DNA of 64,000 nt from Cytophagales bacterium (GCA_022360015.1 JAKSDQ010000003.1:186001-250000), one strand, 5' to 3'. Positions 34,628 through 44,377 are shown, numbered from the stretch's first letter. The notes: a model not told the origin generated them from the sequence alone. Numbers and translations are program-made.

Positions 34628-36022
34628 ATGTCCGTAAAATATGATCTTATTGTAATAGGAAGTGGCCCAGGAGGTTATGTGGCTGCCATTCGAGCCTCTC
34701 AACTGGGTATGAAAGTTGGTGTGGTAGAGAAGGCCGAGTTAGGTGGAATTTGTTTGAACTGGGGTTGTATCCCCACCAAGGCATTATTGAAAAGTGCACA
34801 GGTATTTGACTATATATCCCATGCCGGGGATTATGGGGTTGATATAAAAGGGGCAACGGTCAATTTCGAAGGCATGATAAAACGAAGCAGGGATGTGGCC
34901 GGTTCTATGAGCAAAGGAATCAGCTTTTTGTTCAGAAAAAACAAAATCGACCATATTGACGGGTTTGGGAAATTGAAAGCCAATAAAACCGTAGCGGTAA
35001 AAGACGAAAAAGGAAAGATCACGGATTATCAGGCGGACCACATTATCGTGGCGACCGGGGGCAGGTCAAGGGAACTTCCGGCGATTCCAATCGACGGAAA
35101 AAAAATCATAGAATACCGAAAAGCCATGTCACTTGACAAGCAGCCTAAGACTATGGTAGTAGTTGGCTCAGGGGCGATTGGTGTGGAGTTTGCCTACTTT
35201 TACAACGCTATAGGCACCAAAGTAACTATCGTTGAGTTCATGCCGGAAATAGTTCCGATAGAGGATGAAGAGGTTTCCAAACAATTGGAAAGGAGCTTCA
35301 AAAAATCCGGCATCGAGATTATGAAAAGCTCGGAGGTAACCGCTGTTGACACGAAAGGGACCAAATGTAAGGTAACCGTAAAGACACCAAAAGGTGAAAC
35401 TACCCTGGAATGCGATATTGTACTTTCCGCAGTAGGTATTGCCACCAACCTCGAGGGCATCGGACTTGAAGATGTCGGAGTGGCCACCGACAAGGGTAAA
35501 ATTGTGGTTGATGATTTTTACAGAACCAATATCCCCGGCATCTATGCGATAGGTGATATTGTACATGGTCCTGCACTGGCTCACGTAGCTTCCGCAGAGG
35601 GGATCATCTGTGTGGAAAAAATTGCCGGCCAATCGCCGGAACCCCTGGACTACAACAATATTCCGGGCTGCACCTACTGTAATCCGGAAGTTGCTTCTGT
35701 AGGATATACTGAAAAAGCGGCTAAAGAGGCCGGCTATGACATCAAGGTAGGTAAGTTTCCGTTTTCAGCATCTGGTAAGGCCAAGGCCGCAGGCGCTACG
35801 GAAGGCTTTATAAAAGTAATCTACGATGCCAAGTACGGAGAATGGCTTGGCGCACATATGATCGGTGCCAATGTTACGGAAATGATCGCTGAAGTGGTGG
35901 CCGCCCGCAAACTGGAAACCACAGGACATGAAATTATCAAATCCGTGCATCCTCATCCTACCATGTCGGAAGCCATTATGGAAGCAACTGCCGCCGCTTA
36001 TGACGAGGTGATTCACCTTTAA
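34628..36022 (+). CDS. lpdA: Dihydrolipoyl dehydrogenase (E3)
   Basis: E3 is the FAD enzyme that reoxidises lipoamide in the pyruvate and 2-oxoglutarate dehydrogenase complexes and passes electrons to NAD. The 464 residues show the FAD site GSGPGGYVAA near residue 11, the redox pair GGICLNWGCIP (cysteines 42 and 47), the NAD site VVGSGAIGVEFAYF, AIGDIV and the C-terminal base region HPHPTMSEAI. The E1 beta gene pdhB is 31 kb away in this window. It has its own -7 box and terminator, so it is a single-gene unit. Confidence 0.96.
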   Translation: MSVKYDLIVIGSGPGGYVAAIRASQLGMKVGVVEKAELGGICLNWGCIPTKALLKSAQVFDYISHAGDYGVDIKGATVNFEGMIKRSRDVAGSMSKGISFLFRKNKIDHIDGFGKLKANKTVAVKDEKGKITDYQADHIIVATGGRSRELPAIPIDGKKIIEYRKAMSLDKQPKTMVVVGSGAIGVEFAYFYNAIGTKVTIVEFMPEIVPIEDEEVSKQLERSFKKSGIEIMKSSEVTAVDTKGTKCKVTVKTPKGETTLECDIVLSAVGIATNLEGIGLEDVGVATDKGKIVVDDFYRTNIPGIYAIGDIVHGPALAHVASAEGIICVEKIAGQSPEPLDYNNIPGCTYCNPEVASVGYTEKAAKEAGYDIKVGKFPFSASGKAKAAGATEGFIKVIYDAKYGEWLGAHMIGANVTEMIAEVVAARKLETTGHEIIKSVHPHPTMSEAIMEATAAAYDEVIHL

Positions 36023-36045
36023 CTATAAAGCAGACCATATTAAAT

Positions 36046-36077
36046 AAAAGCGAATCAAACACCATTCGCTTTTTTTA
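36046..36077. terminator. Bidirectional terminator after lpdA
   Basis: AAAGCGAAT (36047-36055) pairs with ATTCGCTTT (36064-36072) with T residues on the right and A residues on the left, so it serves lpdA and the convergent four-cysteine protein gene, whose stop codon overlaps the T tract. Confidence 0.8.
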
Positions 36078-36539
36078 TTCCCTGTTTAAAAACCGCGCTC
36101 CGGCCTGCATGACTGCATAGGTTTTGACAGCCTTGTATTCCTGCTCATTCATCTGCTCACTTGCTTTGCCACAAGCCGGCGGCCGGAAGGTTTTGTCAGT
36201 CTCCCACCACTTTCTGGCGTGTTCCTTTACCTGTTCTTTCTCAACATCAAACATTTCAACACAGTAATCACACACAATCCACGCCTGATCTTTCTCACTG
36301 TATTTATTAAAAATCATATGTCTCATCTTTGTAGCCATAGCGTCACTCGACTCAAAGTGCGCTTTGGTATAGGAAATCGTTTCAGGTTCAACCATCAGCT
36401 TATCCCAAAACGAATTAGAAGTGACTATTTGAGAAGAAGTTAAAATATTTCCTTCCTCGTACTCCATACCCGATTTACATATGTTGCACTGAGCGCCTGG
36501 TTTTTTCTTCTTCTTAAATGGGTTAAATGAAAATGCCAT
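36075..36539 (-). CDS. Four-cysteine protein, probably zinc-binding, unknown function
   Basis: The 154-residue protein has no signal peptide. A basic start (KKKKK near residue 10) is followed by two CxxC pairs, CNIC (residues 18-21) and CDYC (near 92-95), which could together bind one zinc ion, and a late single cysteine in PPACGK. Histidines and aromatic residues are frequent in between. I do not recognise a family. A full TAnnTTTG box 53 bases upstream supports the start. It is cytoplasmic by absence of an export signal; role unknown. Confidence 0.65.
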   Translation of the reverse strand: MAFSFNPFKKKKKPGAQCNICKSGMEYEEGNILTSSQIVTSNSFWDKLMVEPETISYTKAHFESSDAMATKMRHMIFNKYSEKDQAWIVCDYCVEMFDVEKEQVKEHARKWWETDKTFRPPACGKASEQMNEQEYKAVKTYAVMQAGARFLNRE

Positions 36540-36591
36540 ACTGATTGTTGTTATTTTGAATAATTTGACCCGATACCTTATCTATAACTAA

Positions 36592-36599
36592 CAAATGTA
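36592..36599 (-). promoter_or_regulatory. Probable -7 promoter box of the four-cysteine protein gene
   Basis: The minus strand reads TACATTTG, a full TAnnTTTG match. The transcript would begin near 36585, about 46 bases before the ATG. Confidence 0.5.
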
Positions 36600-36692
36600 A
36601 CGGTTTAATTATAAAAATTTATATAAATGGTCAATAATAAAGCTATGTAAGTTTCATGACCTTTTAAAAAAAATAGCCACAGGGCTAAAAAG

Positions 36693-36700
36693 TAAATTTG
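36693..36700 (+). promoter_or_regulatory. Probable -7 promoter box of the giant TPR protein gene
   Basis: TAAATTTG fully matches TAnnTTTG, 42 bases before the ATG at 36743. A -33 element is not clear. Confidence 0.5.
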
Positions 36701-36742
36701 TTCAGTGTGGTTTCATGGATGAAATAAGTAAGTAGAAAGCTT

Positions 36743-39700
36743 ATGAATAGAACGATAAAACTTACAGTCGGTGCAGGGCTCTTGCTGTTTGTCAATTTGG
36801 TATCAGCACAAAACAAATCCATTTTTTACATCAAAACTTTCAATGCCAACGGTGTGGCTATTAACTCAGGCACCGGATTTTTTATTGACAAAGCCGGAAA
36901 AGGTATTGCCCTGAGCAAAACTTTTAAGGATGCCGATCATGCCCAGGTCATTTTAGAAGACAGCACTGTTTTTAAGGTAGGCAAAATTATTGGTGAAAAT
37001 GAAAAAATTGGACTGGTAAAGTTTGATTTACAGGATTTTACCGGAAAGGGTAGCCCCGTAAACCTCATAAATCATGCCTATAAGAAAAATGAAAAACTCA
37101 GCCTCTTTGTAAGAAATGAATTCGATCGGCTTGATAAAACAACCGTAACGGTAACCGACCTGGGAAAATCCAAAATGTTTGGCGGATGGGCGCTGGTAAA
37201 CAGTGAAAGTGTCATTAAGGAAGGGGGGCCGGCTATTAATGGCCAAGGTGCGGTGGTAGCACTGAATATTGGAAACCTTCAGGGTAATTCCGGATCACTT
37301 GCCCTGGTCGATCAGGCTTTTATGTCCGATATAAAATCCAAAAATCTCAAGCTGAAAGATTGGGCAAAGGGTTATAAACCGGACCGGAGCTTCATGAAAG
37401 GTTTGATAGCTTTTCAACAAAAAAACATGGTTGAGGCCAATGCATCGATCAATAAAGCCAAAGCCATCTTTACAAATAACCCGGATGTATGGTTACTGGC
37501 TGCCTTTATAAGCCAACAACAAAATAAAACAACAGCCACGCTGGCAGCTTTGGACAAGGTGATTGCACTGGATAATAAAAACACCTTTGCACTTTCTTTG
37601 CGAGGGCAAATCCATTTTGATCAAAAAGCCTACAAAAAAGCCCTTTCGGATTTAAATGAAGCCATCAAACTCAGGTTTCAGGATGCTGCCACCTTCACCG
37701 TTCGTGGCAGGACAAAATATGAATTGAAAGATATTACCGGTGCCAGAGAAGATTTGCAAAGGGCCATCGAAATAGGGGATGCCTCTCCTGAAAACTACTT
37801 TTATCTGGGAAATGCCCAATTCAGGTTAAAAAAATACGAAGCAGCCATAGCCGCCTTCAACAAGGCGGAACAACAAGGACTCAAGGATGAAGTGTTTTTC
37901 AACAATGCAGGCAAAGCCCGTTTTTACCTGGAAAAGCATCAGGCCGCTATCGAATATTATAATAAAGCCATAGCCCTTAACAGCACGTATGAAAAGGCCC
38001 ATGCCAACAGGGCCCGTGCCAGGCTGCGGTTAAAAGACTGGAAAGGGGTGGTTGAAGACGGGGAAAAGGCCATCACCCTGGGGAATAAAGATCCCAGGCT
38101 CCTATCCGAATTAGGCCAGGCCCATTTTGCATTAAAAAACTTTGAAGAATCCAATCAATACTTCAAGAAAATCATTACTACGGATTTAGCTACACAGGAG
38201 GTCTGGCTCAAAAAGGGGCAGTCAAGCTATCATCTCAAAGACTATCAATCAGCAGACAGGGAATTTGGCAAAGCCCTGGAAAAAGGAGAAGTTGCCGGAG
38301 CGATTTACCTTTTATCGGCACTTTCCAGATATCAGATTAAAGATTTTAAGGGGTGTATCGAATCGGCGGTAAAGGCCGCCGCAAAAGGTGTCGATCAAAA
38401 AGACCTATGGACGGTCAGCGGACATGCGAGGTATGCTCTCAAACAATATGATGAAGCCGAAGGTGATTTTCGTAAAGCCATCAGTGCAGGCGCCAATGAG
38501 ACAGACCTGTATTATAAACTCGCCAACATTCTGTTCAGAAAAGAACAATATAAAGAAGCCATCACCTATTACAACCGGGCCATAGGTATGGGCATGGAAG
38601 ATGAAATCATTTTTAATAACCGGGGCAAGGCGAAGTTAAATACCGAAGACTATGCCGGTGCCATCGCCGATTTTGACCAGGCCATCAAGATTCAACCCGG
38701 CTACCTGAAAGCCTTTGCCAACCGGGGACAGGCCAGGTACCTGTCAAAAGACTATGAGGGCGCCATCGCGGATTTAGAACGTGCCATCCATGCCTCTGAT
38801 GACAAACGGCAGTTAAATACGATGTTGGGGTATGCAAACTATGAAATACAAGACCAAGATGGAGCAATGCAATATCTGAATAAAGCCATTGAACTTGGTC
38901 AGACCGAAGGCAAGGCCTATCACTACCGGGGCAACTTACATTTTGTCAAAGAAAACTATAAACCGGCCATAGAGGATCTTTCAAAAGCTAAAAGCAAAGG
39001 TTTGGATAACGGGGAAATTAATGAGAAAATCGGCATTGGACATTATACTTTAAAAAACTACAAGGCCGCTGTCACTTATTTCACCGAATCCATTCGGCAA
39101 GGAACCAAAAATCAGGAAATATTTGCCCGGAGAGGTCATAGTCATTACCTGCTGAAAGATTACCAAAAAGCCATAACAGATTACCAGCAGGCCATTGATT
39201 CGGGAAATGAGGAGGGACAGGTAGCCTTCGATCTGGGTAATGCGCATTTTAGGCTGGAAGCATTTGAAAAAGCAATCAAAGCGTATGACCGGGCCATTAC
39301 CCTGGGTTTAAAAAATCCGGTTTTGTTGAATAACCGTGGTAAGGCCAAAGCTGAACTGGAGAAATATGAAGAAGCCGTGAAAGATTATAACACTGCCCTG
39401 GCTATGGATGCCAATTATGGCAAGGCTTATCTCAACCGGGGTACCGCTAAATATGTGCTGAGTGATTTTCAGGGTGTGTATGAGGATATGCTTCGGGCCC
39501 GGGAATTAGGAGAGAAAGACAAGTCGATCGACTTTTATCTTGGCTACGCACTTTACCACCAGAAAAAATACGAAGCGGCCATTGCCCACCTCAACAAGGC
39601 CCGGGCGGCAGGTGTAAAGGATCATAAACTGCTCACAACCAGGGGACGGTCTTACTATTTTAATAAGGACATCGATGAGGCTATTGCCGATCTTTCAAAA

Positions 39701-40876
39701 GTGGTAAAAAATGAAAAGGCTGAAAAAGAAGATTATTACTGCCTCGGGAATGCCTTGTACGAAAAAAAAGCCTATAAGGAAGCACTCCCTCATCTCGATA
39801 AAGCCATCCGGCTCGGCATAGAAGATCATATTGTCTACAAGCATCGCGGCCACACCAGGTATGAAGGTAAAAACTATCACGGCGCTTTGGAGGACTTCGA
39901 TAAAGCGATCAGTTTTAACCCAAAAGATGGGGAAACATTCAGCCTTAGGGGAAACTGCCAGTTTAAACTCAAAGATCATCCTAAAGCCATAGAGGACTAT
40001 ACCCAGGCCATAACGCTTGGAGATAAAAAAGCAATGGTGTATAACAACCGGGGAAAAGCCAAACAGTTACTGGAAAACTTTGAAGAGGCTTTGAAGGATT
40101 ATGACCGGGCCATTGAAATCGATGCAGCCTATGGAAGGGCTTATGAAAACAGGGGCACCACCCATTTTCATCTTAAAAATTATGAGGCGGTCATTAAAGA
40201 TTTTGAGATGCTGGAAAGTCTGGGAGATGTTAACAAAAAGGTATTGTTTTTCATGGCAGAAAGTCATTTTCATTTGAAAAACCATGCTCAGGCCATCACC
40301 TATTACCAGGAAGCTGAAAACAGCCAATTTCAAAATAAAGAATTGTACTTCCACCGCGGACAGTGCTATATGGCCATTAAATCATACGGCAACGCCGTGA
40401 AAGATTTTGAAAATACCTTAAAATATGTGAATGACAACCCCCAGATTTTTTTATACAAAGCCGAGGCACATATGTATCTTACCCAGGATCTTGCCGCCAT
40501 TGAAGATTTGGGGCAAGCTATCGACTTAAGCCCTGACAATGCCGATGCTTACTTCAACAGGGGTGTTTTGTATGAAGGAAAAGAGCAGTTGGCCGAAGCA
40601 TTGAAAGACTATGATAAATCCATAGAAATCGACCCTGGATATGCCGTTGCCTATTACCACCGGGGCAACCTGAAATCAAATATGGAAAACTATGGTGCCG
40701 CCTTGTCCGATTTCAATAAGGCCATTGAACTGGAAAAAAGTAATGCCTCATATTTTAAGGGACGCGCCAATGTAAAATACCGATTGAACGATGCTTCTGC
40801 GTGTGAGGATTGGCAGCAGGCTGCCAATTTAGGGGATACAAAATCCGCATTTTTCATCAAACAATACTGCAAGTAG
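36743..40876 (+). CDS. Giant TPR protein with a degenerate trypsin-like domain
   Basis: The 1377-residue protein has a signal peptide ending in VSAQ (1-22), then a trypsin-2-like domain (about 25-195: SGTGFFIDKAGKGIALSKT, EGGPAINGQGAVVALN). The triad appears lost: the HVV position reads KTF, the catalytic aspartate position reads IGLVKF, and GxSGGP has become IKEGGP (Glu at residue 160). From about 215 to the end there is room for some 34 TPR repeats of 34 residues, many very alike (AYxNRGxxxYxLKDYxGAIxDxxxAI). It is probably a periplasmic scaffold binding peptides or partner proteins through both parts. It has its own promoter and no operon partner. Confidence 0.85.
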   Translation: MNRTIKLTVGAGLLLFVNLVSAQNKSIFYIKTFNANGVAINSGTGFFIDKAGKGIALSKTFKDADHAQVILEDSTVFKVGKIIGENEKIGLVKFDLQDFTGKGSPVNLINHAYKKNEKLSLFVRNEFDRLDKTTVTVTDLGKSKMFGGWALVNSESVIKEGGPAINGQGAVVALNIGNLQGNSGSLALVDQAFMSDIKSKNLKLKDWAKGYKPDRSFMKGLIAFQQKNMVEANASINKAKAIFTNNPDVWLLAAFISQQQNKTTATLAALDKVIALDNKNTFALSLRGQIHFDQKAYKKALSDLNEAIKLRFQDAATFTVRGRTKYELKDITGAREDLQRAIEIGDASPENYFYLGNAQFRLKKYEAAIAAFNKAEQQGLKDEVFFNNAGKARFYLEKHQAAIEYYNKAIALNSTYEKAHANRARARLRLKDWKGVVEDGEKAITLGNKDPRLLSELGQAHFALKNFEESNQYFKKIITTDLATQEVWLKKGQSSYHLKDYQSADREFGKALEKGEVAGAIYLLSALSRYQIKDFKGCIESAVKAAAKGVDQKDLWTVSGHARYALKQYDEAEGDFRKAISAGANETDLYYKLANILFRKEQYKEAITYYNRAIGMGMEDEIIFNNRGKAKLNTEDYAGAIADFDQAIKIQPGYLKAFANRGQARYLSKDYEGAIADLERAIHASDDKRQLNTMLGYANYEIQDQDGAMQYLNKAIELGQTEGKAYHYRGNLHFVKENYKPAIEDLSKAKSKGLDNGEINEKIGIGHYTLKNYKAAVTYFTESIRQGTKNQEIFARRGHSHYLLKDYQKAITDYQQAIDSGNEEGQVAFDLGNAHFRLEAFEKAIKAYDRAITLGLKNPVLLNNRGKAKAELEKYEEAVKDYNTALAMDANYGKAYLNRGTAKYVLSDFQGVYEDMLRARELGEKDKSIDFYLGYALYHQKKYEAAIAHLNKARAAGVKDHKLLTTRGRSYYFNKDIDEAIADLSKVVKNEKAEKEDYYCLGNALYEKKAYKEALPHLDKAIRLGIEDHIVYKHRGHTRYEGKNYHGALEDFDKAISFNPKDGETFSLRGNCQFKLKDHPKAIEDYTQAITLGDKKAMVYNNRGKAKQLLENFEEALKDYDRAIEIDAAYGRAYENRGTTHFHLKNYEAVIKDFEMLESLGDVNKKVLFFMAESHFHLKNHAQAITYYQEAENSQFQNKELYFHRGQCYMAIKSYGNAVKDFENTLKYVNDNPQIFLYKAEAHMYLTQDLAAIEDLGQAIDLSPDNADAYFNRGVLYEGKEQLAEALKDYDKSIEIDPGYAVAYYHRGNLKSNMENYGAALSDFNKAIELEKSNASYFKGRANVKYRLNDASACEDWQQAANLGDTKSAFFIKQYCK

Positions 40877-40904
40877 TTGGGTATTTGAAGCCACTCTACC
40901 TGTA

Positions 40905-42623
40905 TTACCTGCAGATAATACCGGCAAAGCCAATATCATTAAACTGTTCATTTTTCACAGCCTGTAAACTTTGGTGAGCAGCAGCCAGGGATTGCATGAT
41001 AAACCGCCTGGCAATATGCCGTTTTCGCTGGTTTTGAGAGGCCTCTGACAATAACAGATACCCCCGGTAGAGATAACTATAAACATCCACCGATTCCTTG
41101 GCAGCCGCCTCTTTGAACTTACTGTCTTCATGGGCCCGGGTCAATGCATTTAACGCTAAAAATAAATGGCGCATTTCTTGCATTTTATCTGCCAGAACTT
41201 TTAATTCACCCGGATAGGATTTACTTTCATTTTCTTCAAAAAAATCCTTCAATACATCACCGGCAACACTTTTATAGCAGGCACCGATATGGATTTGCGA
41301 AGTACCCTCATAGATGGTGGTAATGCGCACATCGCGCGCCAGGCGTTCAACTGCCATTTCCCTCATATAACCCATACCACCATGCAGTTGCTGGGCATCA
41401 TAACATACCTTAACTGCCATTTCACTAACCACATATTTGGTCAAAGGTGAAAGCAAATCCGTTATTTTCGCCGCCTCCCGGAACCGGGCCTTGATGGCTT
41501 CTGTGTTTTGTCCCTCCTTCTTTAATATCTCTGCCTGCTCTTCCAGATTATTACGCAGGTCGAGCCATTGGGCACCGGCATAGAGTAATGACCTGCAGCT
41601 TTCTATAGCCACCCGCATATCGATCAGCATGTTGGCGACGGGAGGCATGTCGTAAATGAGTTTTCCAAATTGCCGGCGTATTTTGGTATATGACAGCGCT
41701 TCCCGATAGGCAGCTTCCGCCATGCCCAAAGCCTGGGCCGCCACGCTGAATCTTGCATGATTTAGTACATATAAAACATGCATCAGCCCCTGCCGCCTTT
41801 TTCCGACCAGATAACAAGGGGCATCATCGAAATACAATTGACAGGTGGGCGAACCATGCAGGCCCGTTTTTTCTTCTACATGAGTAATTTGCACCTTATC
41901 ACCCCCTGGGCAGACAAACAGGCTGAGCCCAAACATATCTTTAGAACCGGCTTCGGATCTGGCCAAAACCAACAGCATATCACCACATCCATTCGATATA
42001 AACTGTTTAACCCCATTTAACCGCCATTGCCCATCTTCGTCCTGACAGGCTTTTAATTGAATAGCTTGTAAATCCGATCCTGCACCCGGCTCAGTCATCA
42101 CCATAGACCCAATGTGCTCACCACTGGTGTACGGAGGCAGAAACCGTTCCCTGACTTCAGGGCTACCGAATTTACTGATGGCCTCGCCTACATCCTGATA
42201 GCCAAACAGCGTCATTAATGATGCATCTGCCCTGGAGACCAGCTCAATTAACATCATATAAATGGTAGCGGGAAAATTGATACCACCATATTTGTGCGGC
42301 AAAATTACGCCTGTGAGCCCGGCACGGGCCAGTTGCCCATACGACTCAAGCGTCTCCTGTGCATAGTTAACCTTGCCGTTTTTAAGTTTTGCACCATCCA
42401 GATCGACCTTTTCAGCCTTGGGAGCTATAAAATTGGCCGCCAGGTCACCGGTCAGTTCCAGCGAACTCCGGTAATTCCGAATCGCCTCATCGAAGTCTTT
42501 CGGAGCCCCGGGATACTGCGTCGCATAATCATAGTTGTGCTCAAGAATTTGTACTGTCTCCCGCAGGTTTAAGCGCTCAAAATGAAATAACAAATCTTCG
42601 TTTTCAGTAAAATAATTGGGCAT
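40905..42623 (-). CDS. Acyl-CoA dehydrogenase with extended C-terminus
   Basis: From this start the protein has 572 residues, longer than the usual 380: the normal acyl-CoA dehydrogenase fold (to about residue 430) plus a helical C-terminal extension, as in the larger subfamily active on medium or long chains. Visible motifs are MTEPGAGSDLQ (FAD and substrate region), QLHGGMGYMREMAVERLARDVRI and IYEGTSQIHIG with the catalytic glutamate. It oxidises acyl-CoA to enoyl-CoA with electrons to ETF in beta-oxidation. A start at 42710 is excluded because the promoter (42656-42685) lies inside it. Chain-length preference is unknown. Confidence 0.9.
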   Translation of the reverse strand: MPNYFTENEDLLFHFERLNLRETVQILEHNYDYATQYPGAPKDFDEAIRNYRSSLELTGDLAANFIAPKAEKVDLDGAKLKNGKVNYAQETLESYGQLARAGLTGVILPHKYGGINFPATIYMMLIELVSRADASLMTLFGYQDVGEAISKFGSPEVRERFLPPYTSGEHIGSMVMTEPGAGSDLQAIQLKACQDEDGQWRLNGVKQFISNGCGDMLLVLARSEAGSKDMFGLSLFVCPGGDKVQITHVEEKTGLHGSPTCQLYFDDAPCYLVGKRRQGLMHVLYVLNHARFSVAAQALGMAEAAYREALSYTKIRRQFGKLIYDMPPVANMLIDMRVAIESCRSLLYAGAQWLDLRNNLEEQAEILKKEGQNTEAIKARFREAAKITDLLSPLTKYVVSEMAVKVCYDAQQLHGGMGYMREMAVERLARDVRITTIYEGTSQIHIGACYKSVAGDVLKDFFEENESKSYPGELKVLADKMQEMRHLFLALNALTRAHEDSKFKEAAAKESVDVYSYLYRGYLLLSEASQNQRKRHIARRFIMQSLAAAHQSLQAVKNEQFNDIGFAGIICR

Positions 42624-42655
42624 ATTGAAATCTGATTTAATGTGTTTTCTGCCAA

Positions 42656-42685
42656 TAAATATAAGGTATTTAACAGCCAAAACAA
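42656..42685 (-). promoter_or_regulatory. Probable promoter of the acyl-CoA dehydrogenase gene
   Basis: On the minus strand TTG (42685-42683), a 19-base spacer and TATATTTA (42663-42656, seven of eight to TAnnTTTG) lie 33 bases before the ATG at 42623. Confidence 0.5.
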
Positions 42686-42903
42686 GCCTACGAAGATCGC
42701 TAATTACCACATCATGACGAAACCGTTTCGAAACTGTCGATATTTGAAGCGGTTATCATTTTCCTTTCATGGGAATAAAATACACCGATGATGTTAGCCA
42801 TTCAACCTTTCTATATTCCGGCCAACATGGTTTATCTTCAATTAACATTTAATTAATACCCCTGAGTAACAAAATTACGTATATTGAATTGTCATCTTAA
42901 AGA

Positions 42904-43194
42904 ATGGGATTGGCTATGAAACTTGATAAAATCATAACTGTGGTTGTGCTTGCGCTGAGTTTTTGCGTTTTCGACCAAATGAAAGATCGCCTGGCAGAAA
43001 AAGTAAACAGTCCGAAAGTAACTCATGAAACTTTTGCAGGAAGCGTTAACAAAATCAATGATCTGATGCCGGGAGATTTTGTCAAGGCTGAAGTCATATG
43101 TGGTGAGTCAGGCGATTGTGAGAAAGATAATGGTTTAATTTCCGTAGATCTGGGGGGAAAAATTTACAAGGCTATATTATTATTGGAATTTTAA
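42904..43194 (+). CDS. Small exported or membrane-anchored protein, unknown function
   Basis: The 96-residue protein begins with a hydrophobic segment (about residues 8-23, IITVVVLALSFCVF) and continues with a soluble part containing two cysteines in VICGESGDCEKD, which could form a disulfide or bind a metal. I do not recognise a family. A second in-frame ATG at 42916 could be the start. The next gene, a DUF697 protein, is 157 bases away behind a stem-loop, so a shared transcript is possible but unproven. Confidence 0.5.
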   Translation: MGLAMKLDKIITVVVLALSFCVFDQMKDRLAEKVNSPKVTHETFAGSVNKINDLMPGDFVKAEVICGESGDCEKDNGLISVDLGGKIYKAILLLEF

Positions 43195-43210
43195 TCACCA
43201 ACAACAATAT

Positions 43211-43254
43211 TAGCGCGGGCTATATTTCAAATACCGGAAATAAAGCCCGCGCTA
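43211..43254. repeat. Long GC-rich stem-loop between genes
   Basis: TAGCGCGGGCT (43211-43221) pairs perfectly with AGCCCGCGCTA (43244-43254) around a 22-base loop. There is no T tract on either side, so it is not a plain intrinsic terminator. It may act as an mRNA end barrier, a protein site or a repeat element. Confidence 0.6.
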
Positions 43255-43351
43255 TCCGGCTTTACATGCCTTAGAGGCCCCAATGTTCATCAAAAAGTGC
43301 CTGTCGATCAAACATACATGTTGACACCTTACCGACTTAAATCCGGAGGAT

Positions 43352-44377
43352 ATGAAAAGACAATTTAAAACATTCGCCATTTTTGTGAGCATAGCGGTGA
43401 TACTGGCCTTCACCTTATTCGTAGTCAACCAGGTAGCCGCGGTTTATGCCAACTTATCAGCGCTTAACCCTTTGTTGGGCCATGTGGTGTTAGGTATGCT
43501 GGTGTCAATTTTTGCGGTAGTACTGATCACACCCTTTGTGATATATTTCAAACTGCCCAAACCCCTCGATCTGCCGGAAAACGAGCAGGAAAAAGAAAAA
43601 TACTACCGACAATTGGCCGGAAGACTGGATAAAAACAAGTATTTACAGGGATTAAATCTTGATTTAAGCAAAAAAGAAGATCTGGATAAAGCCTTAGATA
43701 TATTGCAGGTGAAGGCCAACGATGCTATTCAAAAAACAGCTACCAGTGTATTCTTAACCACCGCAGTATCACAGAATGGCAAGCTCGACGCATTGACTGT
43801 ACTGATCACTCAAACCAAAATGGTTTGGGAAATTTCCCATATTTACTGGCAAAGGCCGGCAATCCGGGATATCCTCAGGTTGTATGCCAATGTAGGAGGT
43901 ACAGCGTTTTTGGCCTCAGAGGTGGAGGATTTGGACATCAGCAGGCAAATAGAACCGGTTTTAAATGCTATGTTCAAAAGTCCGGGAAAATCTTTACCCA
44001 TTGTAGGGCATGCCGCCCACATCATTATGGATTCCATTCTCGAGGGATCGGTCAATGCCTTTTTAACACTCAGAGTAGGGATTATTACAAAAAGATACTG
44101 TGGCTCCCTTGAAGTGTTTGACAGGAAAAAAGCAAGAAACAATGCCTTTCTGGAAGCCTCGGGTCTGTTAAAAACCCTGGTTGTAAAATCCTCGGGCAAA
44201 GTGGTGAATAGCCTGATCAGGGCCACTAAACGCACAGGTGTCAACACAGTAAAATCGGGCGTAAGCGCCCTGGAAAATGCCGCACAAAATATCAGAAGTG
44301 GTTTGGGTGATCTGGCCAAAAAAATGGGCATCAGCCAAAAGGAAATGGAAACGGCTGAGGAAAAGGAGAATTCCTGA
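43352..44377 (+). CDS. DUF697 (YcjF-like) membrane protein
   Basis: The 341-residue protein has two N-terminal membrane spans (about 9-30 and 42-68) followed by a soluble, largely helical domain with KANDAIQKTATSVFLTTAVSQ, MVWEISHIYWQRPAIRDIL and a second hydrophobic stretch near 200-250 with GSVNAFLTLRVGIITKRYC, which matches DUF697. These proteins often accompany GTPases such as YcjX or Era-like proteins, but no GTPase is near. Function unknown. Confidence 0.75.
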   Translation: MKRQFKTFAIFVSIAVILAFTLFVVNQVAAVYANLSALNPLLGHVVLGMLVSIFAVVLITPFVIYFKLPKPLDLPENEQEKEKYYRQLAGRLDKNKYLQGLNLDLSKKEDLDKALDILQVKANDAIQKTATSVFLTTAVSQNGKLDALTVLITQTKMVWEISHIYWQRPAIRDILRLYANVGGTAFLASEVEDLDISRQIEPVLNAMFKSPGKSLPIVGHAAHIIMDSILEGSVNAFLTLRVGIITKRYCGSLEVFDRKKARNNAFLEASGLLKTLVVKSSGKVVNSLIRATKRTGVNTVKSGVSALENAAQNIRSGLGDLAKKMGISQKEMETAEEKENS

